A stretch of 64,000 nt of DNA from Thozetella sp. PMI_491. Lineage: Eukaryota; Ascomycota; Sordariomycetes; Chaetosphaeriales; Chaetosphaeriaceae. Below are positions 49,760-60,829 of this stretch, piece after piece (position 1 is the first letter of the stretch; every line of letters starts with the position of its first letter). The translations under genes were made by a program, and so were the position numbers. The notes beneath the pieces were generated by a model. The model was given only the letters and a program-made list of their open reading frames with translations. It was not told where the DNA came from and searched no databases. The stretch is taken from the NCBI GenBank assembly GCA_021432635.1, contig MU270028.1, positions 606,420 to 670,419 of the forward strand, given 5' to 3'.

Positions 49760-50152
49760 TCAACCAAGCAAACCCTCCATCCCTGCCCACACCAACAGCG
49801 CTATCGGAACAAGCGGCCAGTGGTTGAATGCTCCTGTCCCGATCTGGTCGAGGCTCACAAAGCCGTCGACAATACCGCTGATGGTACATATGGGTATCAT
49901 CCAGCCCATGAGCTTACGATCTCCTCTGAGGGAGACCGCAAAAGTCAGCAGGCCAATGACGACGTTGCGTGACGCGTAAATGCGAATGAGGTTGTATGTC
50001 AGTTTCTTTGCTTCCGGCGTCGCGGGTGCGGGAAACTCGAAGACTGCGAGCCCTGACTCAGGTCGGAAAAGGCCGTTGACCCCGAGGAGGAATGGGATCG
50101 CAGGAAGAAAGCGTGCGAGCTTGTAGAAGAACTGTGCTCTTGGCGTTGTCAT
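49760..50152 (-). CDS. DUF4267 small membrane protein, 130 aa
   Basis: A single exon from the ATG at 50152. Four hydrophobic segments are visible (LPAIPFLLGVNGLF; IYASRNVVIGLLTFAVSL; LMGWMIPICTISGIVDGFVS; NHWPLVPIALLVWAGMEGLL), with the RIYASRNVVIGLL block typical of DUF4267. Length is normal for the family. The function is unknown; fungal relatives are sometimes found in secondary-metabolite clusters. Confidence in the gene is high and in a role is low. Confidence 0.85.
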   Translation of the reverse strand: MTTPRAQFFYKLARFLPAIPFLLGVNGLFRPESGLAVFEFPAPATPEAKKLTYNLIRIYASRNVVIGLLTFAVSLRGDRKLMGWMIPICTISGIVDGFVSLDQIGTGAFNHWPLVPIALLVWAGMEGLLG

Positions 50153-50606
50153 TTTGGCGCGAATCTGTTGCCTAGGTATGGATGTTGGACGTTCCTTTGT
50201 GTTTGTGTCAGAGCATCGTCAGAGCGCTCTGACTTGGCAGCATTTCTCTGTCCTGTCTTACTGAAGTCACCTGACTAGCTGACTAAGAGCTGAATAGCTG
50301 CCCGCTTCGGCGTCTGGTTGGTGCGATGCCCGTATTGGGGTCGAGGGAATAGTGCATCGTCGATATGCTTATCAACTGCCCAGCTAAATGAAATTCAAGA
50401 GTTCGAAGGGCTATGCCGCTTGCGGCCTTCAAATCGCCGGAACACTATGATGGGATTGTTCACTACCCTCCATCGGTAGGTACGAACCAAGTTATCGGTA
50501 TGTAGTAGGGATATGTATATCCAGTAATGTGCTTGTTTGCCTGTATTGTACATATTCTACTACATAAATATACAATAAATATCTCTTCCTTAACGGCGTC
50601 ATATGC
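50153..50606. other. Intergenic, no gene seen
   Basis: The right half is AT-rich (50480-50600), fitting the 3' end of the GPI-type gene on the minus strand. The left half contains the DUF4267 promoter. Confidence 0.5.
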
Positions 50607-51346
50607 TTAAGCCATCATCACGCCGCCCAAGACAGCGGCAACTCCTGCAAGAACAGCTCGCTGGGTGACAGCTGGAGCGCCGCCAGTGTGGGTGCTGGAG
50701 CTTGCTGCGGCAGAAGCGGACCCGCTTGCAGATGCGGTCGTCGATAGCGACGCCTTCTGGGTAGCGGAGGTACTGGAGCCCGAGCCAGTGGCGGTCGGAG
50801 ACGCTGTCGCAGCACCCGCTGAGCCGGTGCCACTGGCCGAGAGCAGGTCCAGCCCAGCCGTGACGGTGACAGGCTGGGCGTACTGGGCAAGCTGGGAAAT
50901 CACCTCAACGGTCTGGGAGACAAATCCCGTCTCGCTCGCACTCTCGGTGCACGACGCAGTGTCCGTGGTGATGGCGCAGCTGACATGAATAGACCTGGCA
51001 CAATCGTTAGCCCGAAGCCGAGGGCGCGGCAAGGAAGTGTGACTCGGGGGGATAAAGTTGGGATTCGGGCTAAGAAAACTCACAGGGTGTCGCCGTTGAT
51101 GTCCCACTGAAGCACGGAGGGGCCATTCACCACGGTGGCACCGTCGGCGAGGCCGCACTGGTTCGAAGACTCCCCAGTGGGGCACGTGAGAAAGTAGGTC
51201 GTAGCAGTGGCATCCACCGCGACGACGGACGCCTCGATCGTCTGCGCGTCATAAGCCGGAAGGATCAATGACACGACAGTCGACTGGGCCACAGATAGGC
51301 CGAAGAGGGCCCCAAGAGCCACGATGTTGAAGGCCTGCCTCGCCAT
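50607..51346 (-). CDS. GPI-anchored type cell-surface protein, 216 aa
   Basis: Exons are 51346-51084 and 50994-50607 (89-nt intron with a CTAAC branch point), 217 codons with stop. The N-terminal signal peptide is MARQAFNIVALGALFGLSVA. A globular domain of about 110 residues carries four or more cysteines (FLTCPTGESSNQCGLADG; VSCAITTDTASCTES). A Ser/Thr/Ala/Gly-rich, probably O-glycosylated stretch follows. The end is hydrophobic (RAVLAGVAAVLGGVMMA) behind small residues, the pattern for GPI-anchor attachment. It is probably a plasma membrane or wall protein. The pattern is common in ascomycetes; the function is not known. Confidence 0.8.
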
Positions 51347-52232
51347 TGTAATTTTGTGAATTTGTAAGCTCCTTCGGTCCACGATGACGCGTCTGATGGT
51401 CGAGGTGCTAGAGGTCTCGGGACAGTGGCGAATAATAGCGGTAGTTAAACGGGACAAGTAACGAGTGACTGGAACGGAAGAAAGATTACCGGGAAGACAC
51501 CACAGAGCACATCTAGATGCTAAATAAAGGATTGTCAAAGGAGTCAAGGAAAGATTGGATGATACAGAAATCTGGAGCGGGCGGCCGAAACCTACCATCA
51601 AAGGAGAGTGTGGGGACTCATTTATTACAGGACTAACCAGTTTAGAACGCCGGCTTGTTGTTGCCGGTTGATCCGCGTCGAGTGGGTACAGTGGAGTGCG
51701 AAACGTCCGAATCCCCCACTCGAATCCCCGCAAAAACAGCCCAGGCCTGTGAATGAATATTCGATAGAAGGAGTCTTGTATCTGATAGAATAATAGTGCG
51801 CCATCTAATCGAAGTTATCTGTGCGCGCACAGAGTTGCTCCTCGTTCAGACGGTTTGCCTTGTAGACATAGGAGATTGCTCCCCACTTTATTCGCTTGCT
51901 CAGCCCTGCCAAGAGAAATTAAAAAGCGACCTGATCGCTTATGCCGCCGCCTCATGACCTCGAGAGCGAGTGAAACCCACCAGCAAAACTAGTAGGTTAG
52001 GATCCTAGGCTGAGTAGGCAACACTTTTGCAAACTCTCATCACTTCTAGCACCAAACCAATAAAATACTCTTTTTTTTATTAATATTGCTGCGATTTTCC
52101 CGAACTTGTATTCGATCACGATATCAGTCTAGTCCCCCTCTCTCTCCGTCACTGGCTAACATTGCTTTGCTACCTCTTGTAACGACTGTGAATGTTACAG
52201 TTTCTGGCCACAGCTCTCCCCCTCCCTCCGCG
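51347..52232. other. Intergenic, no gene seen
   Basis: Between two minus-strand surface-protein genes. No protein-like frame. It contains the promoter and 5' leader of the GPI-type gene on its left side. Confidence 0.5.
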
Positions 52233-53177
52233 CTATAAGAAGAATACGACTGAAATGAATGCGGCGATCGGGAAGGCGAAGAGGGCGGGATAGGTAGTCG
52301 TGGCGTCGTGGGCGGCGCTACTTCCTACGACAGCAGCATTTGAGGTAGTCCCGCTGGTGATGTCTAGGACAACAGGGTTAGCACACTGTCTGTTGATCCA
52401 GATGGGCTCGGAAGTCGCGGGCTAGGACACAGGGCACTTACTCAAACTAGCGCACGTGGCCGCGAGTGTCAAGTTACTTTGCATTTCAGTGAGCTTGACC
52501 TGGGCCTTCGCAGCCTGGGCCTGGAATTTCGCGATCTTGTCCGAGTTCCCCTTGAACTTGGCGTCCACAAACGTAGCATTGGCAGCCTGGTTGAGCTGCC
52601 GCTCCAGTTCGCTCATGGTCTGGCACTGCTCCTTGGTATCTTCAGCTGTACAGAACGCAGTTAAGGTGGTATTCGACTGCAATATCGCCAGAGCCGGGGC
52701 CTGGGCGGAGGCAGAGGCCTGGAAAAGGGCGATCTTGGTGGCGTTGCCCTTAAATTTGGCATCAAGAAAAGTGGTATTCGCGGCCTGGGCTTGGACCTTT
52801 TCCAAGGAAGTCATCCTGCTGCATGTTTTGCTCATAGTTCTCACGGCGGCGATCTCGCCGCATACTGTGACTAGTGTCGTGTTGGACTGCAGCTCCGTAA
52901 GCGTAGTTGCGGCTGCCGATGCCTTGGCTTGAAACGCGGCGACCTGGGTGGCATTTCCTTCGAACTTGGCGTCAAGGAAGGTTGTATTGGTGGCCTCCGC
53001 TGTGAGAATGGCGAGCGAGGACAGTCTGTTGCACTTGGAGCTGGTCGACAAGAGAGTGACATTGGTACTTCTTGGGCCGTCGTCCTGCTCGTCGTCATCG
53101 TTGTCCTGATGGCCGTTTTGACCGTCGGCAATGACATAGCCGGCAGTAAGGAGCAGAAGGTAATGGAAGAACTTCAT
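52233..53177 (-). CDS. Secreted three-repeat GPI-type protein, 288 aa
   Basis: Exons are 53177-52442 and 52363-52233 (78-nt intron with a CTAAC branch point), 289 codons with stop. The signal peptide MKFFHYLLLLTAGYVIADG is followed by an acidic Asp-rich stretch. Three repeats of about 65-70 residues follow, each with C-x(4)-L, then NTTFLDAKFKGNATK (or FVDAKFKGNSDK), FQAKA and LQSNTTL plus a second Cys. One disulfide per repeat is likely, and the repeats carry Asn-glycosylation sites. Exon 2 adds a short spacer and a hydrophobic tail (ALFAFPIAAFISVVFFL) as for a GPI anchor; without the splice this tail would be missed. The repeat family is not one I can name. It is probably a wall or surface protein. 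Confidence 0.78.
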
Positions 53178-55588
53178 TGTGCCTCGGAATAAGTTTTTCA
53201 GGTATCTCTTGGCAAGTAAAACTTGGCGGAGTGCAATTTAAACAAAGTGGTACAATGAATATCCGTTGCGACTAAAGAACCAAAAAGGGAGGAGCAGAGA
53301 AAGCAAGGGACCGGCCGCAGGGAGGTATGGAAGGGAATGCGCAATGAGAATGAAATGCGAATTCTGCTTCACTTACAGAGGGCTCCGAACTATTGACCAT
53401 ATTTAAGTAGATGAAATGCGAAAGAAAGAAGGCAAACGACGTCGGGGCACTGAGCCAACAGCGGCTGACTGGCCACACCTGTTCGGAACACAGGTTCCGC
53501 TTACCGGCTCAGCACACAAACATTCCTCACATCCGCTCCGCACACCGGATGCCGACCACTCTAGCTACTAGACATAGTCACTCTACTCCCCTGGCGCATA
53601 GCAATGTAAGTCATAGTAGGTGGCATCTTGCGAAGTTTGGTGGCCGCCGGTGTTTCGTTCCCCTGGTCAGTTAACTGCTCAAACCTGACATCGGAAACGC
53701 GCTCTCGTGGTCCAAGGTATTACCTTTCTCAAACATTGTCGATCCCTGAAGCTGGAGACATCTTCGGGAGCTAATAAAGTCATGATTGACACATACTTCC
53801 TGAAACCGCAGATAGATCGTTGAAGCGGCCAACCCGAATGCGATCCTGATCACTTGGATCTCTTCCAATCTCCGGGGTACCTGCTCCACCAGGGTAACTG
53901 CAGGGTTTTTGCTGAAAACCGTCTCTGATCTGTGTAGGTGCTGAAACGTGAAGGTGGGCAGACTTGTCCCAAGTGTCAACGATCCGAAGTCTCAGTGGGA
54001 GCCACCGGAGTATAGACCAGCCGACAGACACCATACCGCAAACTAAACCTCTTCCATCTGACACTGGCAGGTGAAATGGCGCTGCCATGAGAAACACTAG
54101 TGGCCAAGACATGAAAGTAAAACGACGTGCAAGTCCTCCCGAGAGTTGGCAGTACTTTGACAGCTGTTTTGCGGTCTAGCTGGATTCATAGCCTTCGCGG
54201 CTCCTCGATGTGCTGAGCTTGGGCTTCCCAGCCCGGGAGAACTGATCGCCGATGATCTCCGATGATCGTAGCCGATCATCGGGAATCATGCAGGGAACCA
54301 AACTTTCCGTTGACGCCCTAGACAACCCCATGTATCCCTCCTCCCCCCTCCCCTTTCTCCCCACTGATGCCACCCACTGCCCACACTCGTATCTCGTACC
54401 CCTACCACGTGCGTCCAGATGGTTTCGACATCCCTCAAAATTCTGCCAAGCACGAGTTCAACCCTGGCTCCCGGCCAGAGGTCTTGCTGGAGCATTTCGT
54501 TCAAAACAGTGTGCATGGGGCAGCCTCTCGAGGCCTGAAACAGGTCTAACGGTGTCATTCGGCTGGCCAGCGCCTAGATAGCTTCACTTCTACTTCTGTG
54601 CGCGAATGCCACAATGGTGGGAATACCTCCTACATTCTCGGCGTGTATCCCTTTTTTAAGTAGAATGTTTCTAAATATGGATTATGCAGGGTTCTCGACC
54701 GTTAGCTGGATTATTTTCGACGAGTTTCTCTTCGTTTGTATGGTCCGTAATAGGGCCGGCCGTCCTACGTCGTGCACCACCTCACAGGGGGAGCAGTAGA
54801 TACCAGGCTCCTTTCGCAGATGCCAGGACGGCGGGGAAAAACGTCAACATGAGCCTCAAACACCCAATAGCGAACCCCAACTCTTCAATCCTGAGTCATG
54901 CAGAAGTGTCTTTCTGCCCTGGCAGTGTCGAGTCCTCTTGGGTGACATGGATAATGCCAGACGACCATTATGAAGTACAGTGGCTCCTTGTAGAGCATCT
55001 GGACACGGAGTGAATGTCACGAGCTGTGGGCCAGCTGAGGCGGGGCCCAGATTAGGGTTAGAGGCAACAGGAATGTAAATATAGTAATATTCACATGGGC
55101 CACTGCCTTGCTGTCAAAGGAACGCAAGCAAACGAGCAGGTTTGGCTCGCACAACGAATAGCATCACCGGCATCTTGGGCAGTCAATGCATCAAGCAAGT
55201 CACCCAGCCGGATGGCTGATAATGGACGTGCACGGAAATCCACGGAGCCGGCCACCCGCCTGATCGCGATGCTGCTTCACTGGGTGGGACGATATAGGGG
55301 TTGGTTCGGCATACGAGCTACACCGGAGGAACCGGCGCCATAACAAACGTACGCCAAGATAGCTCCCCGCAGAAGAAGACGACAATAATAGATCATTGAT
55401 TGTATCAATCTAGAGTTGAAAAGAAGAAACGAAAACAAACCAGCCGGTGTTTTATGTTACAGCTCAGGGCTAATGCTATAGTGGGGGCGACAGCGCACAT
55501 CAGATGATAGACGATAGAGCCGACAGCCCAACCCTTGCATTCCTGTTTCGCAAGACCGGACAAATTCCCAAAATACTTTCTCAACAAG
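53178..55588. other. Long intergenic stretch, no gene supported
   Basis: Several frames of 60-110 codons on both strands, none with a recognised domain or consistent splice signals. A short palindromic GATGATC-rich stretch occurs at 54245-54290. Confidence 0.4.
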
Positions 55589-55768
55589 ATGGCCAGGGGC
55601 TGCATCCTGATTGGGCTAACATCATTCTTTCTAGTACGAGCGGAATGTCGCGAACTTCTCGGGCGAGCAAGGATGTGTTCTTCACACAGGGTGTCTACCT
55701 TCGCCTGCCGATGTTTTTGTCCTCCCCCTGGACAAGGGGGTGGATATGCTGTGGAATCACATAAATAA
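55589..55768 (+). CDS. Possible small secreted cysteine-rich peptide, 59 aa
   Basis: An ATG at 55589 opens a 60-codon frame. It starts with a hydrophobic leader (MARGCILIGLTSFFLVRAEC) and continues with a basic, cysteine-containing part (FACRCFCPPPGQGGG). Six cysteines occur in 59 residues. The layout fits a small secreted effector- or antimicrobial-like peptide, but no family is recognised and the frame could be chance. It would need expression support. Confidence 0.3.
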   Translation: MARGCILIGLTSFFLVRAECRELLGRARMCSSHRVSTFACRCFCPPPGQGGGYAVESHK

Positions 55769-55923
55769 ACTAACTCGCCTCTTGCTCTCGAGCAGTTCGC
55801 CTTGAATCATCGTGTGCATTCACTTCATCTATCCTTTTTTTTCTTTCGTATTTGTATCTTACTTCCTTTCTACGGTACAGGCTGCCGCGCCGTTTTCACT
55901 CGCAATATTTTCTTCTCTTCGAC

Positions 55924-57040
55924 ATGAAGCTCTCTTTGCAGCAAGCCCTAGCGGCCACGGTCCTGCTGAGCTGTTCTAGTTTGGAGGCGAGCCTTCTTCG
56001 TCCCTTGAACAGCGTTTCGGTTGTTGGCGCTAGTCTCGCCGTCCATGCTTCTATGGCCCGGGCTGCCTCTAGTACGTGTTTGCGCATTCTACCGCCCCGT
56101 CCCACTGCGAGACAGGAAAAGCTAAGCCAGCTCCACAGTCCCGTATCCTGTTCTCGAAGCCCGTAAGAACAAGAAGGCTAAGACCAATGGTGCCGTGTCC
56201 GCCGCCGCGACGAATGCGACAAGCGCCACTGCTACCGACGCCGATGCCAACGCTCCCTGCACGACCTCGGCGGCTGGAGAGGAAGAGGGGGACTGCCAGA
56301 ACAGTAACAACGGCGGTAACGATGGAGGTGCTGATAACGCTGCCCCCGCTGCCCCCGCTGCCCCCGCTGCCCCCGCTGCAGCCGCTGCAGCTCCTGTTGT
56401 AGCTTCTGCTGCTTCGGGAAGTAAAGGTCAAGCTGCTGCCGCTGTAGGTAGCCAGGGTACTGCGGGCCTTACTGGCACTGCAACTACCAAGGCCGCCGCT
56501 AATGAAACCGCTACCGAGACCGACGCAGGCGATAACGCTCCATGCACAACCTCGGCTGCTGGAGAGGAAGAGGGAAACTGCGAGAACAGCAACAATGGAG
56601 GCAACAATGGAGGTGCCGATAACGGCGCTCCCGCTGCTGCTGCCCCTCCAGTTGCTGCTGCCCCTGCTGTCGCTGACCCGGCCGTGGCGGCTCCTGCTGT
56701 CGGTTCTCCTGCGGCAGCCGCATTTGCTTCACCTATTGCAGCTGTTGCCGCTTCCAATGGTACCGCCACCGCAGGTACTCCTACTACTCAGGCTGCCACC
56801 GGGGGGACAGCTACTGAGACTGATGCCGACGCTAATGCTCCCTGCACCACCTCGGCTGCTGGGGAGGAAGAGGGAGACTGCCAAGACAGCAACAATGGTG
56901 GGAACGATGGAGGCGCTGATAACGCTGCCGCCCCTGCCGCCGCCCCTGTTGTGGCCGCTTCTGCTGCGGGTAACAAGGCTAGTACTGGGAAAGCCGCTGG
57001 AGGCAATAAGGGCAATGCTGGAAAAGGTGCTGCTAACTAA
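55924..57040 (+). CDS. Secreted protein with three conserved cysteine repeats in Ala-rich sequence, 349 aa
   Basis: Exons are 55924-56071 and 56139-57040 (67-nt intron), 350 codons with stop. The N-terminus is a signal peptide (MKLSLQQALAATVLLSCSS), followed by a basic stretch VLEARKNKKAKTNG. The rest holds three copies of a core of about 38 residues, each containing APCTTSAAGEEEG, then D/N-C, then NSNNGGNDGGADN, separated by variable Ala/Pro/Val-rich spacers. Each core has two cysteines 13 residues apart. Only the basic stretch offers Lys-Lys/Arg-Lys sites and none lie between repeats, so Kex2 release of each repeat is unlikely. No family is recognised. It is probably an extracellular or wall-bound structural protein. 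Confidence 0.75.
56234..56930 (+). repeat. Three in-frame copies of a coding repeat core of about 112 bp
   Basis: Cores start near 56234, 56518 and 56818, so the periods are about 284 and 300 bp. Within the cores the DNA is strongly alike (for example GAGGAAGAGGG in each). The spacers between them differ in length and in number of GCT/CCC codons. Confidence 0.8.
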
Positions 57041-57438
57041 ATGGGCACCGGCACTGATATAGGCCAAGGATTCTGTCTTTGATCAGCGGTGAATCAAGCT
57101 GATAACTGCTGAATAAAAGCGCTAGACTAGGTCGATAGTGTGACAATATTCAGGATCGCAGTGCAGGCATGCATCTATCAATAAACACTGGTCTTCCCTA
57201 GCTTAAAATCAGGGGCTTCTGATATTCTAGTTAGATTTATCGTTGGCTAATTCTCTAGATGATAGAAGCCAGACGTATCATCCCTGCATTTCGCTAGCTT
57301 CTTTGAAGACTTTCGGTTCGGTTTTTCTGCATGTTGCTAGGCATGTTTTGAAACCCCTAATCTGGGTGAGAGACCGTCATGCTCGCCGCTTTTGGGTCCT
57401 GCTTGCTAAACTGGAGTGTTCTACATCGTTGCAACTCG
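57041..57438. other. Intergenic between converging genes
   Basis: Holds the 3' ends of the repeat protein (+) and the permease (-). No gene is seen. Confidence 0.5.
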
Positions 57439-59187
57439 CTATATCTCTTTGATTGGACCTTTAAAATACTTCCTGGCCCGTAATACATACCAAATCACAC
57501 TGAACACTGTAACACATCCGACAACCAAGACACTCCAGTTCATAGCCTGCGGACTAGTCGGCGTGGCTTGTGGCCAAAATGACCAGAAAAGCAAGAGCAC
57601 GCACCATAAGCACGCCAAGATGTTATTTGCAACACCGAGCGGCTCCGGTAATTTCCACGGGCCCCAAGCCAGCTGCCCCACGCCGAGATGGACACCAGGA
57701 GCATACGGCTGGATGGCCCCGCTGCATCGGCGCCAAAGAAGAAGCAGGCAAACAATAAGGTAGGAGGAGTACAGGGCTGCGATGGCCATCGAAATAAGAT
57801 CTGCCAGAGCGATGGAAGAGCCGAGGACGATGAGCGACAGAAGCATGGTGATTGACAAGGTCGCCAGCACCGCAATTACCGGAAGAGAAGTGCGCTTTGT
57901 CAGCTTCACAAGATGTCTGTCGAGCGGGAGGCCCCTGTCGCGAGCAAAGGACCAGATCATGCGGGAGGCTGTGGCTGCGATACTGACGCTGCTGCCGAAG
58001 CTGATGAGCACGACGATGCTAGCCATAGCGACCGCACCAGCCGTAGATCCCACGCCAGCACGGAAGACCTCAATATACGGGTAGAACACAGTGTTGGAGG
58101 CGGCGATGGCGGAATCGAGGTCAGTGATGCAGAACAACATGGCGATGCCCATGGCGAAGGCCAGGGCGCCGTTGATGGCCACGGACCAAACAATGGCCCG
58201 AGGTACAACGGTTGCCGCGTCCCTAATCTCTTCCGACATGTGTACTGCGCAGTCTGCCCCGACGAGAGGACCAGCGAGAGTTGGGAAGCCGACCATGAAA
58301 GCCAGCCCCTGTGAAGCCCAGCCGCCCACGTTGGAAAACTGAGTAAAGACGAAGCTCGCATCATTGTGTGGGGCAAAATAGATGAGCGGGATGAGGATCC
58401 CAAAGAAGCCGGCAAGGTGCAGGAGCAGGAACAGGCCCTCAAAACGGGCGAGGAGGCCGCTCGTAGTCGAGTTGATGAGAACTGACAAGACGAGGAAAGC
58501 CCACATGGCCAGCACGGTCTGGTAGGGCTCGGGCGCGTAGGACGGCTGCGAGAGCACGGCGATTCCCTGCAGCTGGGTCGCTACCATGTATGCTGTCGCG
58601 ACGGACGAGGCTAGCCACGAGGTAACGGTGAACCATGCAGTGAGGTAGGCCAGAAACGTGCTGCTACGCGGAGGCGCCATCACTGCAGCGAGTCGGTTAG
58701 CAAGCACCCCCACGAATACCGCGAAATAGCGCGTTCTAGCTCTACTTACTAGCAGCCCAGTGATCTAAACAACTTTTGTTAGTGACATGACACGGAACAG
58801 CGAAGAAAGCCGCGAAAAGGGGGGATTCGACGCACACTGGCCGGCTGATGTTGGCGCAATAGATGCCAGCTCTCCAAGGACACAGTAGACGGCCATACTG
58901 CCGACCCAGCTCATAAGGAAGCCCCAGATGACACCGGCCGGGCCTCCATTGGCGAGCGCAGGCACTGAAGTCGAGAGCATACCCTCCCACGATATCAGAG
59001 CCGTACACGAAAAACCTAGCATTGACATGAAGCCAAAGCTCCGGTTTAACAGGGGCCGCTTCCCTAGGCGGGCCAGCATCTCGTCATCGCTGACCGGGAA
59101 GTCTCGGCTGTCGGCCGACTGGGCGGACCCGCCCAGTTTACCGGGCGCATCCACCACGCTGAGCTCGAGATCTCGTTCTTTGGACAT
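57439..59187 (-). CDS. Amino acid/choline permease (APC superfamily), 536 aa, with a 15-nt microexon
   Basis: Exons are 59187-58836, 58764-58750 (15 nt) and 58682-57439, 537 codons with stop; introns are 71 and 67 nt. The splices restore the family block TSAGQYHWAAMMAPP, which fixes the microexon: without it the conserved Tyr-His-Trp is lost. Twelve TM segments are expected; GPAGVIWGFLMSWVGSMAVY, FMVGFPTLAGPLVGADCAVH and HMSEEIRDAATVVPRAIVWS are typical of fungal choline/GABA/amino-acid permeases (AAT family). It is a plasma-membrane proton symporter. Start ATG at 59187 (MSKERDLELS). Length is normal and the gene is intact. The substrate cannot be decided. Confidence 0.88.
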
Positions 59188-59621
59188 TCTGGCAGAAGAA
59201 TGAAGGTTATGGGCAGACTGGAGAAATGGAAATGTGCCGTGTGCGGGGGACACTAAAGAATGCCTGGTGGTAGGGGGTTACAAGTTGGGGCTTTGACTAT
59301 GCTGTGTAACACTTGATTCGAAGGAGCTGGGAGCCAGAGGATAAACTCGGGCTAAAGTACCAGATACAAGTAGTTTGGATTGGGTGCAACGTCTCGACCG
59401 GGGCGATTGTCGGGGTGTGGCCCTAACACGGGCGAATACGCTCCCAGTTGCCTCCTGGCCGACAACATGCATGAGCAAGGAGGTTTCCTCCTTCCCGCGG
59501 CTACCAACCTGCATGATTGGGGAGCCGACTCATGAATAAGGGAGAGCGCACTCTTAAGAGACTAGAAAAATTCTTGCCCTTATACGTCCAGAAGTATCCT
59601 AGTGTCCCTAGTCGGTCAGCC
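59188..59621. other. Divergent promoter region
   Basis: Between the starts of the permease (-) and the rhodopsin-like gene (+). An in-frame ATG at 59532 could extend the latter by 30 residues. Confidence 0.5.
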
Positions 59622-60829
59622 ATGCTGTCCTCCATGCGTAGGCGGCTTGAGCCAACAGGCGACAACTTGAACCCTGTTCTGCAGGTATTCACATGGCTTC
59701 TCCTGGCCCTGACCACACTGCTACTTATCTTGCGACTGCTGGTGCGCCTCTTCCTAAAGTCAGCTCGGCTATTTGGGTTGGAGGATCTGCTGATTATCGC
59801 CGCATACGTACGTCGCTGATCCGGATCTTAGAGCCGTGCGGACTTTAGTACTGACAAGTTTCACAGGTCTTCGGCGTCGGCCAGTCTATCACTGTCATTT
59901 TGCCTGCCGGTCGCATTTTTGGCCAGGCGTCAGATGCCATTGGCCCCGAACAGCTTCGGGCAGGCATCAAGGCAGGATACGCCGGTGGCCTGCTATTCCT
60001 TATCGCGCTGGGCTGCTCCAAGCTCTCGGCTTGCGTTTGTTTTCTGTCGCTTTCACTCGACCAAATACATCGCACGGTAACAACGATACTAATTGTTGTC
60101 ATCACAATATGGACTCTCACAGCTGTGCTGGCGTCGGCCTTCCAGTGTGGCGCACACGGGCCGTGGGAGGGTGGCGAGTTGCATTGCGTGAACCAGGTAC
60201 GCTTACTCCTTTCTTGTCTTGAAGAAACGGGAGCTAGAACCAAGACAGCGTTCACTCTTGAACTACATCAGCATCGGCAATATCATCTCTGATGTTATTC
60301 TCACGGCCATCCCTGTGGCCATGATCGCACCTATGACCATACCTTATAGTACCCGCGCTTTGCTCATCGCCATCTTCTCCTCCCGCATCCTGTAGGTACC
60401 GACAAAGCCACACGCTATTACTAGCTCCCTCACGTTGTCGCTAACAGCATGCCCGGGGTTCCCTGTCCTAGTGCGATCGTTGCCACTGCCACGCAGCTGG
60501 CTTACATTCCGCGGCTCTTTGGGCCCGACCCTACGCTCAACGGTTTCCCTTACTTCCTCGCTACCGAGTTCGTACAGTTCGCCAGCATATCGACTGCTTG
60601 CGCTGTCTACTTCTGGCCACTGCTTCGCTCATTGCGGAGCGGTCACATCTGGGCCGATAACCTCATCGTCCCCTCGAATGGACTTCTCTCTTCGGTCTTC
60701 GGCCGGGAGCGAGGCGCCGCCTCCCCTGACATCCCACTAAGACAGGCCCAACTTCATCAAGACCAGAGCGGGCTTTCTCAGAACAGCGGCACTAGTGCAG
60801 CCCGAGGACATAGTGAGCAGCAGCACTAA
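59622..60829 (+). CDS. Fungal rhodopsin-domain (PTH11-like) seven-TM membrane protein, 346 aa
   Basis: Exons are 59622-59807, 59867-60196, 60249-60391 and 60448-60829 (introns 59, 52 and 56 nt), 347 codons with stop. TM1 is VFTWLLLALTTLLLILRLLV, followed by FGLEDLLIIAAYVFGVGQSI (TM2, with the Glu-Asp of the family). Then come YAGGLLFLIALGCSKLSACV, TILIVVITIWTLTAVLASAF with FQCGAHGPWEGG and CVNQ, YISIGNIISDVILTAIPVAM, and TM6-7 in exon 4. The cytosolic tail is Ser/Gln-rich. This very large fungal family has no retinal Lys in most members and no established ligand. I chose the ATG at 59622 because it gives the usual short N-terminus; 59532 is possible. Confidence 0.82.

Noticed and set aside
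53671-54112. Overlapping minus-strand frames in the gene-poor region
   Set aside because: Short, mutually overlapping in different frames and without family sequence. Most likely chance.
55924-57040. Kex2-processed repeat RiPP precursor
   Set aside because: It has a signal peptide and repeats, but no KR/RR/KK sites between the repeats, so each core cannot be released by Kex2.
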